Positions 32,083 through 41,333 of a DNA stretch of 64,000 nt are shown one piece after another. The stretch covers positions 1 to 64,000 of the forward strand of contig JACRCW010000032.1 in assembly GCA_016218805.1 (NCBI GenBank), written 5' to 3'. Positions within the stretch are counted from its first letter, which is position 1, and the number at the start of each line of letters is the position of its first letter. The notes beneath the pieces were generated by a model. The model searched no databases and had not been told where the DNA came from. It saw nothing but the letters and a program-made list of their open reading frames with translations. Source of the stretch: Deltaproteobacteria bacterium (GTDB taxonomy: Bacteria; Myxococcota; JACRCW01). The translations under genes were made by a program, and so were the position numbers.

Positions 32083-33750
32083 TCACTTCTTGGTGGCCGC
32101 CTTGGCGCCCGTGGCGGCGGTCACGTCTTCAGCCAGGATGCGCACAAACACGGGCATGCCCGGCGGTGGCGGCACCTTGCCCGTCAGGACCGCGTTGAAG
32201 GGTGACTCCGGCAACGATTCCAACGCGGCCCGCGCGCCCTTCGCATCCCCGGAGCGTGCGCGGCACGCGGCCTCCACCGCAGTGGCCTGCGATACGTGCA
32301 TGGGTTTCACGTTGTTGCCGCGCGCCTTGCGCCCGGCCGCCACCGTCCGCAGGCAGCCCGGGTAATCCCCGCTCATCAACAGCACGTGCGCGTGTGCCGC
32401 GTAGTACCACTCGGAACCTTCTCCCGCTTCCACCGCCACCCGCGTGAGCGCGGCGGCCGCGGCCCAGTCCCGCTTGAACACGCCCAGCAGCTGGCCCGTC
32501 TGCGTGCGGTACTCGTGGTTGTCCGGGTCCAGCGCCACGGCGCGGCGGCACAGCGCAATGGCCTCGTCGCCGTTGCCGTGGGTGGCCAGCGAGACGCACA
32601 GCGCGTAGTTCCCCAGCGCGTACTCCGGCTTGAGAGCCACCGCGCGCTGCTCCAGCGCCATCGCCTCGTCGTTGCGGTTGGTGCGCCACAGGTGGAAGGC
32701 CAGGTAGGTCATGGCTTCGTGGTAGTTGGGGCGGAGTTCCAGCGCGCGCCGCAGCGGCGCTTCCACGTCCGGGTTTGCGTCCTGTCCGCCCGGAGTCATC
32801 AGCGCCAGCGCCAGGCCCAGGTGCGCCTCCGGCAGCGCGCCGTCCTGCGTGATGGCCTGCCGGTACAACGCCGCCGCCGCGGCCCGGTCCGCGGGCCGCC
32901 CAAAGCCGTGCAGCGCGTTGGCCGCCTCGCCCAGCAACCTGAGCACCGACGTGCTGCGGGCCACCTTCAAGGCCAGCGCCGCGTCGCGGTCTGGCGACGG
33001 CGGGATGTTCATGACGTCGGCCACCTTGGCGGCCAACTCGTCCTGCAGGGCAAAGACGTCGTCCAGCTTCCCGGTGACCTCCACCGCCTGGCGCACGCGT
33101 GAGGTCTCCACGTCCACCACGCGCGCGCTGAACCGCAGCCGGTCAACGGATTTCTGGAACGCGCCGGTCACCAGCAGCTGCGCGCCAATGACCTTGCCCG
33201 CGTTTGCCGCCGTCGTCGGTTCCAGGGCGCCGGACTGGCCCAGCGCCTGTTCGGCCAGCGCCTGGTCCAGTTTGAGCCGGTCCACCAGGACCAGCTTGTT
33301 CATCTGGCCCAGCTTGGTCACCAGGCTTTCCGCAATGCCGGCACGCAGCCAGTCCAGCTGTTTGTCGCCGGAAAGGTTGTCAAACGGCATCACCGCCAGC
33401 GTGCGCGTGGGGGCAAACACGAACGGGTAACTGAAGCGTGCGCCGGCCGCGGCCGCGGGGAAACGCAGCTCCCGCAGGGCGCCGGCCACGCACGCGCCCA
33501 CCGCGGCGCTGCCCAGGGTGTCCTCGGAGACCTTGGCCTCGTGCACCGTCCCGTTGCTGGCCAACACTACGGAGACCACCAGGCGCCCCTCCAGCGCCGG
33601 CTCACGGGCCAGCTGGGTCTCGTAACAGGCCTTCACGGTGGGCAACGCGCCGGCCACGGTGGTGCGGATGGACTGCGAAACATCCTCCGCCGCCCACGCG
33701 GGGCTGACAGACAGCAGCAGTACGGCCAGCGACGTGATGCAGCGATTCAT
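32083..33750 (-). CDS. Periplasmic AgmX-domain + CsgG/FlgO-like + TPR protein
   Basis: 555 residues from ATG 33750 (AGAGAGG upstream). A Sec signal ends SPAWAAED. Residues ~25-105 match the AgmX/PglI C-terminal (TonB-like) domain: an ALPTVKACYE segment, EGRLVVSVVLASNGTV, LRELRFP. Residues ~115-260 are a CsgG/FlgO/adenylate-cyclase-associated type fold (RTLAVMPFDNLSGDKQLDWL, GAQLLVTGAFQKSVDRLRF). From ~290 to 500 run TPR-like helical repeats (EAHLGLALALMTPGG, RRAVALDPDNHEYRTQTGQL). Ends Lys-rich. Inferred role: periplasmic scaffold in envelope transport or motility. The fusion of these three domains is unusual. Substrate unknown. Confidence 0.88.
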   Translation of the reverse strand: MNRCITSLAVLLLSVSPAWAAEDVSQSIRTTVAGALPTVKACYETQLAREPALEGRLVVSVVLASNGTVHEAKVSEDTLGSAAVGACVAGALRELRFPAAAAGARFSYPFVFAPTRTLAVMPFDNLSGDKQLDWLRAGIAESLVTKLGQMNKLVLVDRLKLDQALAEQALGQSGALEPTTAANAGKVIGAQLLVTGAFQKSVDRLRFSARVVDVETSRVRQAVEVTGKLDDVFALQDELAAKVADVMNIPPSPDRDAALALKVARSTSVLRLLGEAANALHGFGRPADRAAAAALYRQAITQDGALPEAHLGLALALMTPGGQDANPDVEAPLRRALELRPNYHEAMTYLAFHLWRTNRNDEAMALEQRAVALKPEYALGNYALCVSLATHGNGDEAIALCRRAVALDPDNHEYRTQTGQLLGVFKRDWAAAAALTRVAVEAGEGSEWYYAAHAHVLLMSGDYPGCLRTVAAGRKARGNNVKPMHVSQATAVEAACRARSGDAKGARAALESLPESPFNAVLTGKVPPPPGMPVFVRILAEDVTAATGAKAATKK

Positions 33751-33839
33751 GGGAGCCTCTCTTGGAGCGGGCGCGGCGTTGCCCGCTCTCCCGGCGCGAC
33801 ACTGGCGCCTCACCACGCCGGCAGCAAGTTGACGGGCCT

Positions 33840-34291
33840 CGCCGCTACGTCCCCGGTGCGCGGACCCACGCAGCACCCTGGCAGAGCGCGACCCGGAAGA
33901 TGGCCAGGACTACGCCGTTGCGGTCCACAGGAATCCCCCGAACCCCAGACGCCTCCGTACTCGGCGTTGATGTGCAGGCGGTCCCGCGCAAGCGGGCCGC
34001 GCAGCAGGCAGCCGCACATCCGCTCCGGCGGTTCGTGGTCATTGCCGGGGATCAGCGTGCCCACCTCAAGCTGAACCCGTCCACATCCACGGCGAGCTTG
34101 TTCGCCCTCGCGCGCCCCTCGAACAACTCATCGTCCGCGGCGCGGGTGCGCTCGCCTGCGTTGAGAGCGGCGCGGGTGCATTGGGCGAGCGGGTCGTTCT
34201 CGTCGACGTCCTGGCCGCCCGCCAATTCGGGGATTAGGCTCGGGGCCGCCATGGACGAGGGCGTCGCCGGCTGGAAATCCGTCTCGGACAC
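33840..34291 (-). pseudogene. Decayed IS91/Y2-type transposase fragment
   Basis: The minus strand reads ...ANKLAVDVDGFSL in one frame and EVGTLIPGNDHEPPERMC then LLRGPLARDRLHINAEYGG in another. Joined, these resemble the C-terminal region of Y2 (IS91/IS801-like) transposases, which typically read DGFSLHA...V...D...LERLCRY..RPP.A..RL. At least one frameshift (near 34065) and loss of both ends show that it is dead. Upstream and downstream boundaries are approximate. It overlaps the 5' end of the methyltransferase gene and supports acquisition of this segment by transfer. Confidence 0.55.
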
Positions 34292-35114
34292 CTTGCTGAT
34301 CCCGCTCTACTGCCGGGCGATGGAGACGCTGGAGCAGGAGCCGATCATCCGTGACCCGAAGGCGGTGGGGATGCTGAACGAGATGCGGCGGGAGTTGGCC
34401 AGCTCCGACAAGCCCATTCACCGCAAGGTCGTCCACGACCGCTACAACCGGAAGCTACTGGTGACGATCGCCCTACGCTCGCGCCGGTTCGACCGATACG
34501 CGTCGGAGTTCATGGCGGCGCACCCGGGCGCGACGGTGGTGACCATCGGATGCGGACTGGATTCGCGCTTTGAGCGGATCGACGACGGAAGGGTGCGTTG
34601 GTTCGACCTCGACTTCCCCGAAGTGATTGAAATCCGGAAGAGATACTTCCGCGAGACCGACCGTTGCCGATTCCTCCCCTATTCCGCGCTGGATTACAGG
34701 TGGATGGACGAGGTGAAAACGGCGGCTGCGGGCCCGGTGCTATTCCTCGCCGAGGGCGTGTTCATGTATCTGGAGGAAGAAGCGGTGAAGGGCCTGGTGC
34801 TGAAGTTGCGTGATGAGTTCCCGGGCTCGGAGTTGGTCTTCGAAATCACCAACCGCTACTGGGTGAAGAAGATGAAATCGGCGTGGATGCGCTGGAAGTT
34901 CTCCCGCCAGCTCGGCATCGGGGAGGAGGCGATGTTCAGGTTCGGGATCGATGGATACCGGGAGATCGAGAAATGGGGCACCGGGATCCGGTTCCTGGAC
35001 GAGTGGACCTATTTCGACGACGACGAGAAGAAGCTGGGCTGGTTCAACCTCTTCCGGAGGATGGAGCTCCTGCGGAAGGTGCAATGGACGCTCCATTTCC
35101 AGCTCGGTGAGTAG
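34251..35114 (+). CDS. Class I SAM-dependent methyltransferase, LCM/polyketide O-methyltransferase family
   Basis: 287 residues from ATG 34251; the frame is open upstream through the transposase remnant, but recognisable protein starts here. Features: LLIPLYCRAMETLEQEPIIRD near the start, the SAM-binding GCGLDSRFERI loop (residues ~100-110), the acidic WFDLDFPEVIEIRK motif and FLAEGVFMYLEEEAV, typical of the leucine carboxyl methyltransferase-like (PF04072) family. Family members methylate carboxyl or hydroxyl groups of proteins or secondary metabolites. Substrate unknown. Codons such as agg, aga, atc gat and gaa are commoner than in neighbours, suggesting foreign origin, consistent with the transposase fragment. 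No partner genes in the window. Confidence 0.9.
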   Translation: MDEGVAGWKSVSDTLLIPLYCRAMETLEQEPIIRDPKAVGMLNEMRRELASSDKPIHRKVVHDRYNRKLLVTIALRSRRFDRYASEFMAAHPGATVVTIGCGLDSRFERIDDGRVRWFDLDFPEVIEIRKRYFRETDRCRFLPYSALDYRWMDEVKTAAAGPVLFLAEGVFMYLEEEAVKGLVLKLRDEFPGSELVFEITNRYWVKKMKSAWMRWKFSRQLGIGEEAMFRFGIDGYREIEKWGTGIRFLDEWTYFDDDEKKLGWFNLFRRMELLRKVQWTLHFQLGE

Positions 35115-35387
35115 CCGACCGCCACCTGCATGCGCAGATTCGCGATGTTGGCGGTGGACTTGAGGGGATGCGCAGCAGCCGTCACGTAGCCTACGGACCG
35201 TTTTCGGCCGTGGGTTTGATGAAGCGCGAGTCAAACTCGAAGGGACTGCACGGCTGTTGCGGAGCCCGGAGTCGATGACCAGGACCACCGGGAAATTCGA
35301 GGATGCCTTGTTCGCGGAGGGCAACGCTCCAACGCCACGCTCCCGCACAGCAGGCGGGGCGTGTCACGCGCAGGGGCTCACCACCGC
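35115..35387. other. Gap in foreign-looking segment, no gene recognised
   Basis: Base composition and oligonucleotide texture resemble the methyltransferase more than the flanks. A minus-strand open frame ends FEFDSRFIKPTAENGP at 35191 and reads somewhat like protein, but it has no plausible start or recognisable family and is probably debris of the same insertion. Confidence 0.4.
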
Positions 35388-35798
35388 TCAGCGGTTGGTG
35401 GCGTCCGGTCCGGGCATGTTGCCGCCCAGCATTTCCGCCACAGGGTTCTGGCGGATGGGCGAGGTCAGCGCGGTGCGGCACGCGCCGGGGTTCTGCGCGC
35501 ACTGCGGGACCACGGACACGGCGGCCGCCACCGTGGCCAGCGAGGCCGTCCCGGCGGCCATGGTGGCCACGCCGGCCACGCCCAGGCCAATGCGCACCAG
35601 GCGCGTGGTGCCGGTGGTCTCATCGCGCTCCATCAGGAACGCCCGGACCTTCCCGACCATGCCGCCCGAGTGGGCGCAGCCGCACTTCTTGGCGCAGGGC
35701 GCCTTGGCCGGGGCGGCCTCGTCGGCAAACGCGGGGCCGGCGGCCAGGGCCAGGGTGGAGACCATGAGGGAGGAGAGGAGCTTGTTGGAGGTCGTCAT
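35388..35798 (-). CDS. Small secreted/envelope protein with hydrophobic core
   Basis: 136 residues from ATG 35798. A Sec signal ends GPAFADEA. A short Cys cluster (APCAKKCGCAHSGG, residues ~32-45) is followed by a basic segment, a ~30-residue hydrophobic Ala/Val/Gly stretch (LGVAGVATMAAGTASLATVA) that is likely membrane-spanning, and a second pair of Cys. Family not recognised. There is no Shine-Dalgarno ahead of the ATG (CCCCCACT), so the message may be leaderless or weakly translated. It is divergent from the ABC transporter operon at 35940, so both promoters lie in 35799-35939. Confidence 0.7.
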   Translation of the reverse strand: MTTSNKLLSSLMVSTLALAAGPAFADEAAPAKAPCAKKCGCAHSGGMVGKVRAFLMERDETTGTTRLVRIGLGVAGVATMAAGTASLATVAAAVSVVPQCAQNPGACRTALTSPIRQNPVAEMLGGNMPGPDATNR

Positions 35799-35939
35799 AG
35801 TGGGGGCGATGTACGCGCCGGGGCCCCGATCCGCAACCGCGGCGACGGCGACCGCATCCGGCAACGGGAGGATGCGTGCTTACCGGCTCCCGGTCGGTAG
35901 CGTCGCGCGGGGCTCGTCCCTAAGTTGCGGCCCACCTTC

Positions 35940-36686
35940 ATGGCCCCCGTCGTCACTTCCCCATCCCCCGCCACGGGCGCACCGCTCATCCACCTGCGGG
36001 ACGTGGTGAAGACCTACCAGACGCCCGCGGGTGACTTCCCCGCGCTCAAGGGAGTGAACCTCTCCATCGGCAAGGGCGAGTTCGTGGCCATCATTGGACG
36101 GTCCGGTTCCGGCAAATCCACCATGGTCAACATGATCACCGGGATAGACAAGCCCACGCGCGGCGAGGTGATCGTCGCCGGCACGCCGGTGCACCAGCTG
36201 AGCGAGAACGAGACGGCGCGCTGGCGCGGGGTCACGGTGGGCGTGGTGTTCCAGTTCTTCCAGCTGCTGCCCACGCTCACCGTGGTGGACAACATCATGC
36301 TGCCCATGGACTTTTGTAACCGTTACGCGGTGCGGGAACGCCGTCAGCGCGCCATGGCGCTGCTGGACATGGTGGAGCTGGCGGACCAGGCGCACAAGCT
36401 CCCCAGCGAACTCTCCGGCGGACAGCAGCAGCGCGCGGCCATTGCCCGCAGCCTGGCCAATGACCCGCCCATCCTCTGTGCTGACGAGCCCACCGGCAAC
36501 CTGGACAGCCGGACGGCGGAGCGGATCTTTGCGCTGTTTGTGGACATGGCGGCGCGCGGGCGGACGGTGGTGATGGTCACGCATGACCGCGAGCTGTCCG
36601 GCCGCGTGCACCGCGCGGTCATCGTCGCCGACGGAGAGGTGGTGGAGGAACACATCAACGCGGCCCCCGGTGGGAACGGCGCATGA
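35940..36686 (+). CDS. MacB/LolD-type ABC transporter ATPase
   Basis: 248 residues from ATG 35940 (an in-frame TTG at 35925 is possible). All ABC motifs are present: Walker [11 protein letters not shown]-loop [13 protein letters not shown], signature [15 protein letters not shown], Walker [13 protein letters not shown] and H-loop VMVTHD. The TGNLD extension of Walker B and the short length are typical of the LolD/MacB/FtsE branch, which powers mechanotransmission rather than direct transport. ATGA overlap with the permease gene; the adaptor gene follows, so the three form one efflux or extrusion complex. Confidence 0.96.
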   Translation: MAPVVTSPSPATGAPLIHLRDVVKTYQTPAGDFPALKGVNLSIGKGEFVAIIGRSGSGKSTMVNMITGIDKPTRGEVIVAGTPVHQLSENETARWRGVTVGVVFQFFQLLPTLTVVDNIMLPMDFCNRYAVRERRQRAMALLDMVELADQAHKLPSELSGGQQQRAAIARSLANDPPILCADEPTGNLDSRTAERIFALFVDMAARGRTVVMVTHDRELSGRVHRAVIVADGEVVEEHINAAPGGNGA

Positions 36687-39076
36687 TCGGACCGCGCGGC
36701 AAGAAGGTCATTTCGGACCTGGTGCACAACAAGACGCGCTCGGCGTTGGTGATCCTCTCCATGGCCACCGGGGTGTTTGCCGTCGGGCTCGTGGCGGGGT
36801 CGCACCGCACGCTCACCGAAACGCTGGTGCAGGGCTACATGCGCAGCTCCCCGGCGATGGCCACGCTGTTCTTCCTGGAACCGTTTGAGGTGGACCTGCA
36901 CGAGACGGTGCGCAACTTCCGCGGCGTGCGCGAGGCGCAGGGCCGCCGCAACCTGCAGGTGCGCATGCTGGGGGACACCGACGACGACTCCAAGCCGCTG
37001 ACGCTGGTGGGCGTGCCGGATTTCCGTGACGTGCGCATCAACCGCTTCCGCGTGGAGTCCGGCCGCGTGCCGCCGCCGCAGGATGTTGTGCTGGTTGAGC
37101 GCAGCGCGCTGAAGGCCGCCAACTGGAAGGTGGGTGACCGCTTCCAGGTGGAGACGCCGCAACGCAAGCGGCGCTGGCTCACCGTGGGCGGCGAGGTTGT
37201 TGACGTCAACGCGCCGTCCGCCAACTTCACCGGGCAGCTGCAGGGCTACGTGGTGCTGGACACCATTGAAGCGCTGGGTGAGGAGCCGCGGCCGGACGTC
37301 ATGCTGCTGCAACTGGACCTGGACAAGCCCACGCGTGACGAAGTGCGCAACCAGGTCCGTTCCATCCGCAACCGTTTGGACGGGTCTGGCTACAACGTGG
37401 TGTGGTCCTGGGTGCCGCCGCCCGGGCAGCATCCCGCCGCGGATCCGCTGACCACGCTGCTCACCGTGCTGGCGGTGATGGGGCTGCTGGTGCTGTTCCT
37501 GTCCGGGTTCCTGCTGGTCAACACCATCGGCGCGCTGCTGACGCAGCAGACGCGGCAGATCGGCGTGATGAAGGCGGTGGGCGCCACCACCGGGCAGATC
37601 TTCGGGCTCTACATCACGCTCGTCGTCGTGTACTGCACGCTCAGCGTGGCCCTGGCGGTGCCGCTGGGCTTCTGGGCCGCGCGCGAGGCCTGCGCGTACG
37701 TGGCCGGGCTGTTGAACCTGGAACTGGAACCGTTTGTGGTCCCACCGGAGATCCTGGCGGCGGAGATTGCGCTGGGCTTCCTGGTGCCGCTGCTGGCCGC
37801 GGTGGTCCCGGTGCTGCGCGCCGCGCGCATCACCGTGCGCGAAGCGGTGGCGTTCTATGGGCTCAGCGGCGGCGGGTTCGGCGGGGCGTGGGTGGACCGC
37901 ATGGTGGCGCGCATCCGCTTCCTGACGCGCCCGGCGCTGTTGTCCCTGCGCAACACGTTCCGGCGGAAGGGACGGCTGTTCCTCACGCTGGCCACCCTCT
38001 CCATGGGCGGGGCCATCTTCATGGGGGTGTACTCAGTGCGCGCGTCCCTTCTGGAGACGCTGGACGCGGCCATGCAGTACTGGAACTACGACGCCGAGGC
38101 GGAGTTCACGCGCCCCTACCGCGCGGACCAGGTGATCAACGAGGCGCTGCGCGTGCCCGGCGTGGTGCGCGCGGAAAGCTGGGGTTTCTCCGGCGCGCAG
38201 ATTGTGGATGACTGGAACGGGAAGAAGGAGACGCGCGTGTTCTTCATTGCGCCGCCCGCGGACACGGACATGCTGCGGCCCACCCTGGTGGACGGGCGCT
38301 GGCTGCGCAACGACGACACCACGCACGTGGTGATCAACACGGAGGTGCTCAAGCAGGAGCCGGACATCAAGGTGGGTGACGTGCTGCGCATCCGCATTGG
38401 GCTGCACAAGACGGAGTGGAAGGTGGTGGGGATTGTGCAGGGCGTGCTGTCCGGCGCGTTTGTGTACGCCAACCGGCCGCACTTTGGTTACGTCTCCGGC
38501 GAGGCGGGCCGCGCCAGTTCGCTGCAGATTGTCACCGACGGGCACGACGAGGCCACGCACAAGCGCGTGGTGCGCGCCCTGGAGGAGCGCTTCAAGCTGC
38601 TGGGCATCCAGGTCAACAACGTGAGCGCCGCCAGCGAGTGGAAGGGGCGGGCGCGCAAGCAGTTTGACGTCATCATCTCATTCCTGCTGGTGATGGCGGT
38701 GCTGATGGCGTTTGTGGGCGGGTTGGCACTCATGGGCACCATGGGCATCAACGTGCTGGAGCGCGTGCGCGAGGTGGGCGTCATCCGTGCGGTGGGCGCG
38801 GGCACCTCCAGCGTGCTGTCCATCTTCATCCTGGAGGGCGTCACCATTGGTCTCATCAGCTGGGCCCAGGGGGTGATCCTGTCCCTGCCGGTGGCGTGGG
38901 CGCTGGGCCACCAGGTGGGGATGATGTTCACGCGCGCGCCGCTGCGCTTCTCCCCGTCGGTGGAGGGCATGGCGGCGTGGTTGGTGCTCATCCTGGCGCT
39001 GTCCGCGTTGGCCAGCGTGGCCCCCGCGTGGCGGGCCGCGCGCCTGCGCGTGCGCGAAGTGCTGGCGACGGAGTAA
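36683..39076 (+). CDS. Two-module FtsX/MacB-type ABC permease
   Basis: 797 residues from ATG 36683, overlapping the ATPase stop by 4 bases. It has two tandem units, each with one N-terminal transmembrane helix, a large periplasmic MacB_PCD-like domain (residues ~45-240 and ~440-640) and three helices of the FtsX domain (~255-390 and ~665-795; [20 protein letters not shown] and [19 protein letters not shown]). This 8-helix arrangement matches fused permeases such as YbbP/LolC-E-like proteins rather than 4-helix MacB. With the adaptor downstream, it likely moves a hydrophobic or protein cargo across the envelope. Cargo unknown. Confidence 0.95.
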   Translation: MIGPRGKKVISDLVHNKTRSALVILSMATGVFAVGLVAGSHRTLTETLVQGYMRSSPAMATLFFLEPFEVDLHETVRNFRGVREAQGRRNLQVRMLGDTDDDSKPLTLVGVPDFRDVRINRFRVESGRVPPPQDVVLVERSALKAANWKVGDRFQVETPQRKRRWLTVGGEVVDVNAPSANFTGQLQGYVVLDTIEALGEEPRPDVMLLQLDLDKPTRDEVRNQVRSIRNRLDGSGYNVVWSWVPPPGQHPAADPLTTLLTVLAVMGLLVLFLSGFLLVNTIGALLTQQTRQIGVMKAVGATTGQIFGLYITLVVVYCTLSVALAVPLGFWAAREACAYVAGLLNLELEPFVVPPEILAAEIALGFLVPLLAAVVPVLRAARITVREAVAFYGLSGGGFGGAWVDRMVARIRFLTRPALLSLRNTFRRKGRLFLTLATLSMGGAIFMGVYSVRASLLETLDAAMQYWNYDAEAEFTRPYRADQVINEALRVPGVVRAESWGFSGAQIVDDWNGKKETRVFFIAPPADTDMLRPTLVDGRWLRNDDTTHVVINTEVLKQEPDIKVGDVLRIRIGLHKTEWKVVGIVQGVLSGAFVYANRPHFGYVSGEAGRASSLQIVTDGHDEATHKRVVRALEERFKLLGIQVNNVSAASEWKGRARKQFDVIISFLLVMAVLMAFVGGLALMGTMGINVLERVREVGVIRAVGAGTSSVLSIFILEGVTIGLISWAQGVILSLPVAWALGHQVGMMFTRAPLRFSPSVEGMAAWLVLILALSALASVAPAWRAARLRVREVLATE

Positions 39077-39082
39077 CAGGCC

Positions 39083-40126
39083 ATGGCGATGACTTTCTCC
39101 TCCCCCTCCCGGTTCCTGGTCCTTGCGGCGGTGCTCGCGGCGGGGGCGTGCGGCGACAAGAAGGACGAGGAGAAGGCCAAGGTGGCGCGGCCCACCGAGG
39201 TGCAGGACGGCGTGGTGGCGGAGGGCGTGGTGGTGCCCGTGCGCTACGCCACGCTCACGCTGCCCGGTGGCGGCCTGCTGCGCGAGCTGCCCGTGCGCGA
39301 AGGCGACCACGTCAAGGAGGGGCAGGTCCTGGCGCGGCTGGACACGCGCGAGATTGAAGGGCGCCTCAAGGTCTCCCGCGCCGAGGTGGCGCGCGCGGAG
39401 GCGGCGCTGCGGCAGCTCAAGGCGGGCGCGCGGGCGGAGGAGGTGGCCGTGCGCGAAGCGAACCTGGCGCAGGCGCGCGGCGAGGTGGAGCGCAACCGCA
39501 GCGAGCTCAACCGGCTCACAAAATTGCGCGCGAAGGAAGTGGTCAGCGACCAGGAAGTGGAACGCGCGCGCGCCGCCGTGGACCGCGCCGAGGCCGCCGT
39601 GGCCATGGCGGTGGCCGAGCTGGACCTGCTGCGCGCCAACGCGCGTCCCGAGGCGGTGGCGGTGTCCGAGGCGGCGGTGGCCGCCGCGCGCGCGGCGGTG
39701 AGCCAGGTGGAGGCCACGCTGTCCATGGTGGAACTGCGCGCGCCGTTTGACGGGACGGTGGTGTGGCTGGAAGCGCGCGCAGGCGAAGTGGTGACACCCG
39801 GCCTGCCCGTGGTGCGCATCGCCGACGTGTCGCGTTTTGTCGTGCGCACGGAGGACCTCACGGAGTTGGCGGTGGTGCGCGTGAATGACGGCGCGCAGGT
39901 GACCCTCACGTTTGACGCGATTCCCGGGCTCAGCATCCCCGGCCGCGTGACCAGCACGCGCCTCTACGGGGAGCGCAAGAAGGGCGACATGACGTACACC
40001 GTCACCGTGGAGCCCTCCGTGGACGACCCGCGGCTGCGCTGGAACATGACCGCGTCGGTGCGCATCGCGTCGCCCGTGGACGGGGGCGCGCCCGGAACCG
40101 TCCAGGTAAAGACCGCCGACCGCTGA
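39083..40126 (+). CDS. Periplasmic adaptor (HlyD/MacA-like) lipoprotein
   Basis: 347 residues from ATG 39083, 6 bases after the permease stop. The signal ends LAAGAC followed by a charged KKDEEK stretch. A lipoyl/barrel-sandwich half ([20 protein letters not shown], residues ~70-90), a long Ala/Glu/Arg coiled-coil hairpin (~95-215), the second lipoyl half ([20 protein letters not shown]) and a beta-barrel domain follow in the standard membrane-fusion-protein order. It would link the inner-membrane ABC complex to an outer-membrane TolC-type channel, which is not in the window. Confidence 0.95.
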   Translation: MAMTFSSPSRFLVLAAVLAAGACGDKKDEEKAKVARPTEVQDGVVAEGVVVPVRYATLTLPGGGLLRELPVREGDHVKEGQVLARLDTREIEGRLKVSRAEVARAEAALRQLKAGARAEEVAVREANLAQARGEVERNRSELNRLTKLRAKEVVSDQEVERARAAVDRAEAAVAMAVAELDLLRANARPEAVAVSEAAVAAARAAVSQVEATLSMVELRAPFDGTVVWLEARAGEVVTPGLPVVRIADVSRFVVRTEDLTELAVVRVNDGAQVTLTFDAIPGLSIPGRVTSTRLYGERKKGDMTYTVTVEPSVDDPRLRWNMTASVRIASPVDGGAPGTVQVKTADR

Positions 40127-40188
40127 ACGTTGACAACGCCGCGGGGCATGCGCTCCATGGCGTCCACACTTCCCCACTGGAGAGACCC

Positions 40189-40704
40189 ATGGCCAATCCC
40201 GTTGCTACCTTTGAGACCTCGCTCGGCACCTTCAAGGCAGAGCTGTTCGTGGACAAGATGCCCGTCACCGCCAAGAACTTCATGGACCTGGCCAAGAGCG
40301 GCTTCTACGACGGGCTGCACTTCCACCGCGTCATTGACGAGTTCATGATCCAGTTCGGCTGCGTGCATTCGCGCGATCCCAACAGCTCACGCGCCGGCAC
40401 GGGCGAGTCCCCGCGCGGCAACATCAAGGACGAGTTCCCGTCCCAGTACAAGATTTCCAACGACGTGGGGACGCTGTCCATGGCCAACACCGGCCGGCCC
40501 AACTCCGGCGGCAGCCAGTTCTTCATCAACACCGTCCACAACGACAACCTGGACTGGTTCACCCCGGGCCCGTCACGCCACCCGGTGTTTGGGAAGGTCA
40601 CGGAGGGCATGGACGTGGTGACCAAGATTGAGAAGTCCCCCACCGGCGAGAACGACCGGCCCAAGACGCCCATCAAGATGATCAAGGTGACCGTCAAGGA
40701 GTGA
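40189..40704 (+). CDS. Cyclophilin-type peptidyl-prolyl cis-trans isomerase
   Basis: 171 residues from ATG 40189 (GGAGAG 5 bases upstream). No signal, so cytoplasmic. Conserved cyclophilin features: [23 protein letters not shown] at residues ~27-50 (including the catalytic-site F-H-R-V), then [20 protein letters not shown] (active-site M-A and Q-F-F), and [14 protein letters not shown]. The length is typical of short bacterial PpiB. Catalyses proline isomerisation in protein folding. It converges on the PilZ-like gene with only 7 bases between the stops. Confidence 0.96.
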   Translation: MANPVATFETSLGTFKAELFVDKMPVTAKNFMDLAKSGFYDGLHFHRVIDEFMIQFGCVHSRDPNSSRAGTGESPRGNIKDEFPSQYKISNDVGTLSMANTGRPNSGGSQFFINTVHNDNLDWFTPGPSRHPVFGKVTEGMDVVTKIEKSPTGENDRPKTPIKMIKVTVKE

Positions 40705-40711
40705 GGGTTGC

Positions 40712-41308
40712 TCACCAGTCCCGCGCGCGGTCGCTGAGCCCGTCCTCGTCAAACATGGATTTCAGCGTGGAGCGGTCGTCCTCGGCCAATGACGAGGACG
40801 CGCCGCCCTGCCGCGCCACCTGGTCCGACAGCCGCCGCGAGATGCGGATGTGTGCGGCCACCAGGTCCCGCGCGTCCTTGTCCAGGTCCACAAACGACAC
40901 CGCGAACCCCGTGGCCTTCCCCACCGGCCGCGTGGATTTCTGCACCGGCTTCTGCGCCTCCACCGCCGCGCGCTGCAGGTCCTCCATGCGGAACATCATG
41001 GTGGCGCTGTCACCCATGGTGGACGCCGTGGCCGCGTGCAGGCCCTTCTCCCCCAGCTCCGCGGCCAACTTCACGCCGGCCGGTGTCGTCGGAATGGCCG
41101 CCTCAACGCGCGCGCGGCAGCGCAGCGTCCGCTTCTGCGTGGACAGGCGGAACACCAGCGGGATGATCTCGCCAATGATGGGCACGCTGTCACACAGGAT
41201 GCCGCAGCCCTCCTCGGACAGGATGTTCATCCGCTCCAGGTACAACAGCCCGGCGCTCTGGAACGCCACCGGCGTGGTGGTGGGAACTCCAACGAAGCGC
41301 GGGCTCAT
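40712..41308 (-). CDS. Divergent PilZ-domain-like protein
   Basis: 198 residues from ATG 41308, 25 bases after the MBL-fold gene and probably in its transcript. ILSEEGCGILCDSVPIIGEI, LRCRARVEAAIP and TGFAVSFVDLDKDARDLVAAH follow the beta-strand plan and end of PilZ domains (the usual S-x-x-G motif and final F-x-x-L-x-x-x-x-R), but the RxxxR c-di-GMP motif is not evident, so it may not bind the nucleotide. A charged C-terminal helix follows. No signal. The assignment is by pattern and could be wrong. Confidence 0.65.
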   Translation of the reverse strand: MSPRFVGVPTTTPVAFQSAGLLYLERMNILSEEGCGILCDSVPIIGEIIPLVFRLSTQKRTLRCRARVEAAIPTTPAGVKLAAELGEKGLHAATASTMGDSATMMFRMEDLQRAAVEAQKPVQKSTRPVGKATGFAVSFVDLDKDARDLVAAHIRISRRLSDQVARQGGASSSLAEDDRSTLKSMFDEDGLSDRARDW

Positions 41309-41333
41309 GACCGCACTGTAGCCGCGCCGCGCA

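Noticed and set aside
33762..34250. N-terminal extension of the methyltransferase from an upstream start
   Set aside because: The extra 163 residues do not resemble protein in that frame, and the opposite strand carries transposase-like sequence. The family's typical N-terminus begins at 34251.
35191..35502. Minus-strand open frame ending FEFDSRFIKPTAENGP
   Set aside because: No plausible start or Shine-Dalgarno and it overlaps the small envelope protein gene. Likely insertion debris.
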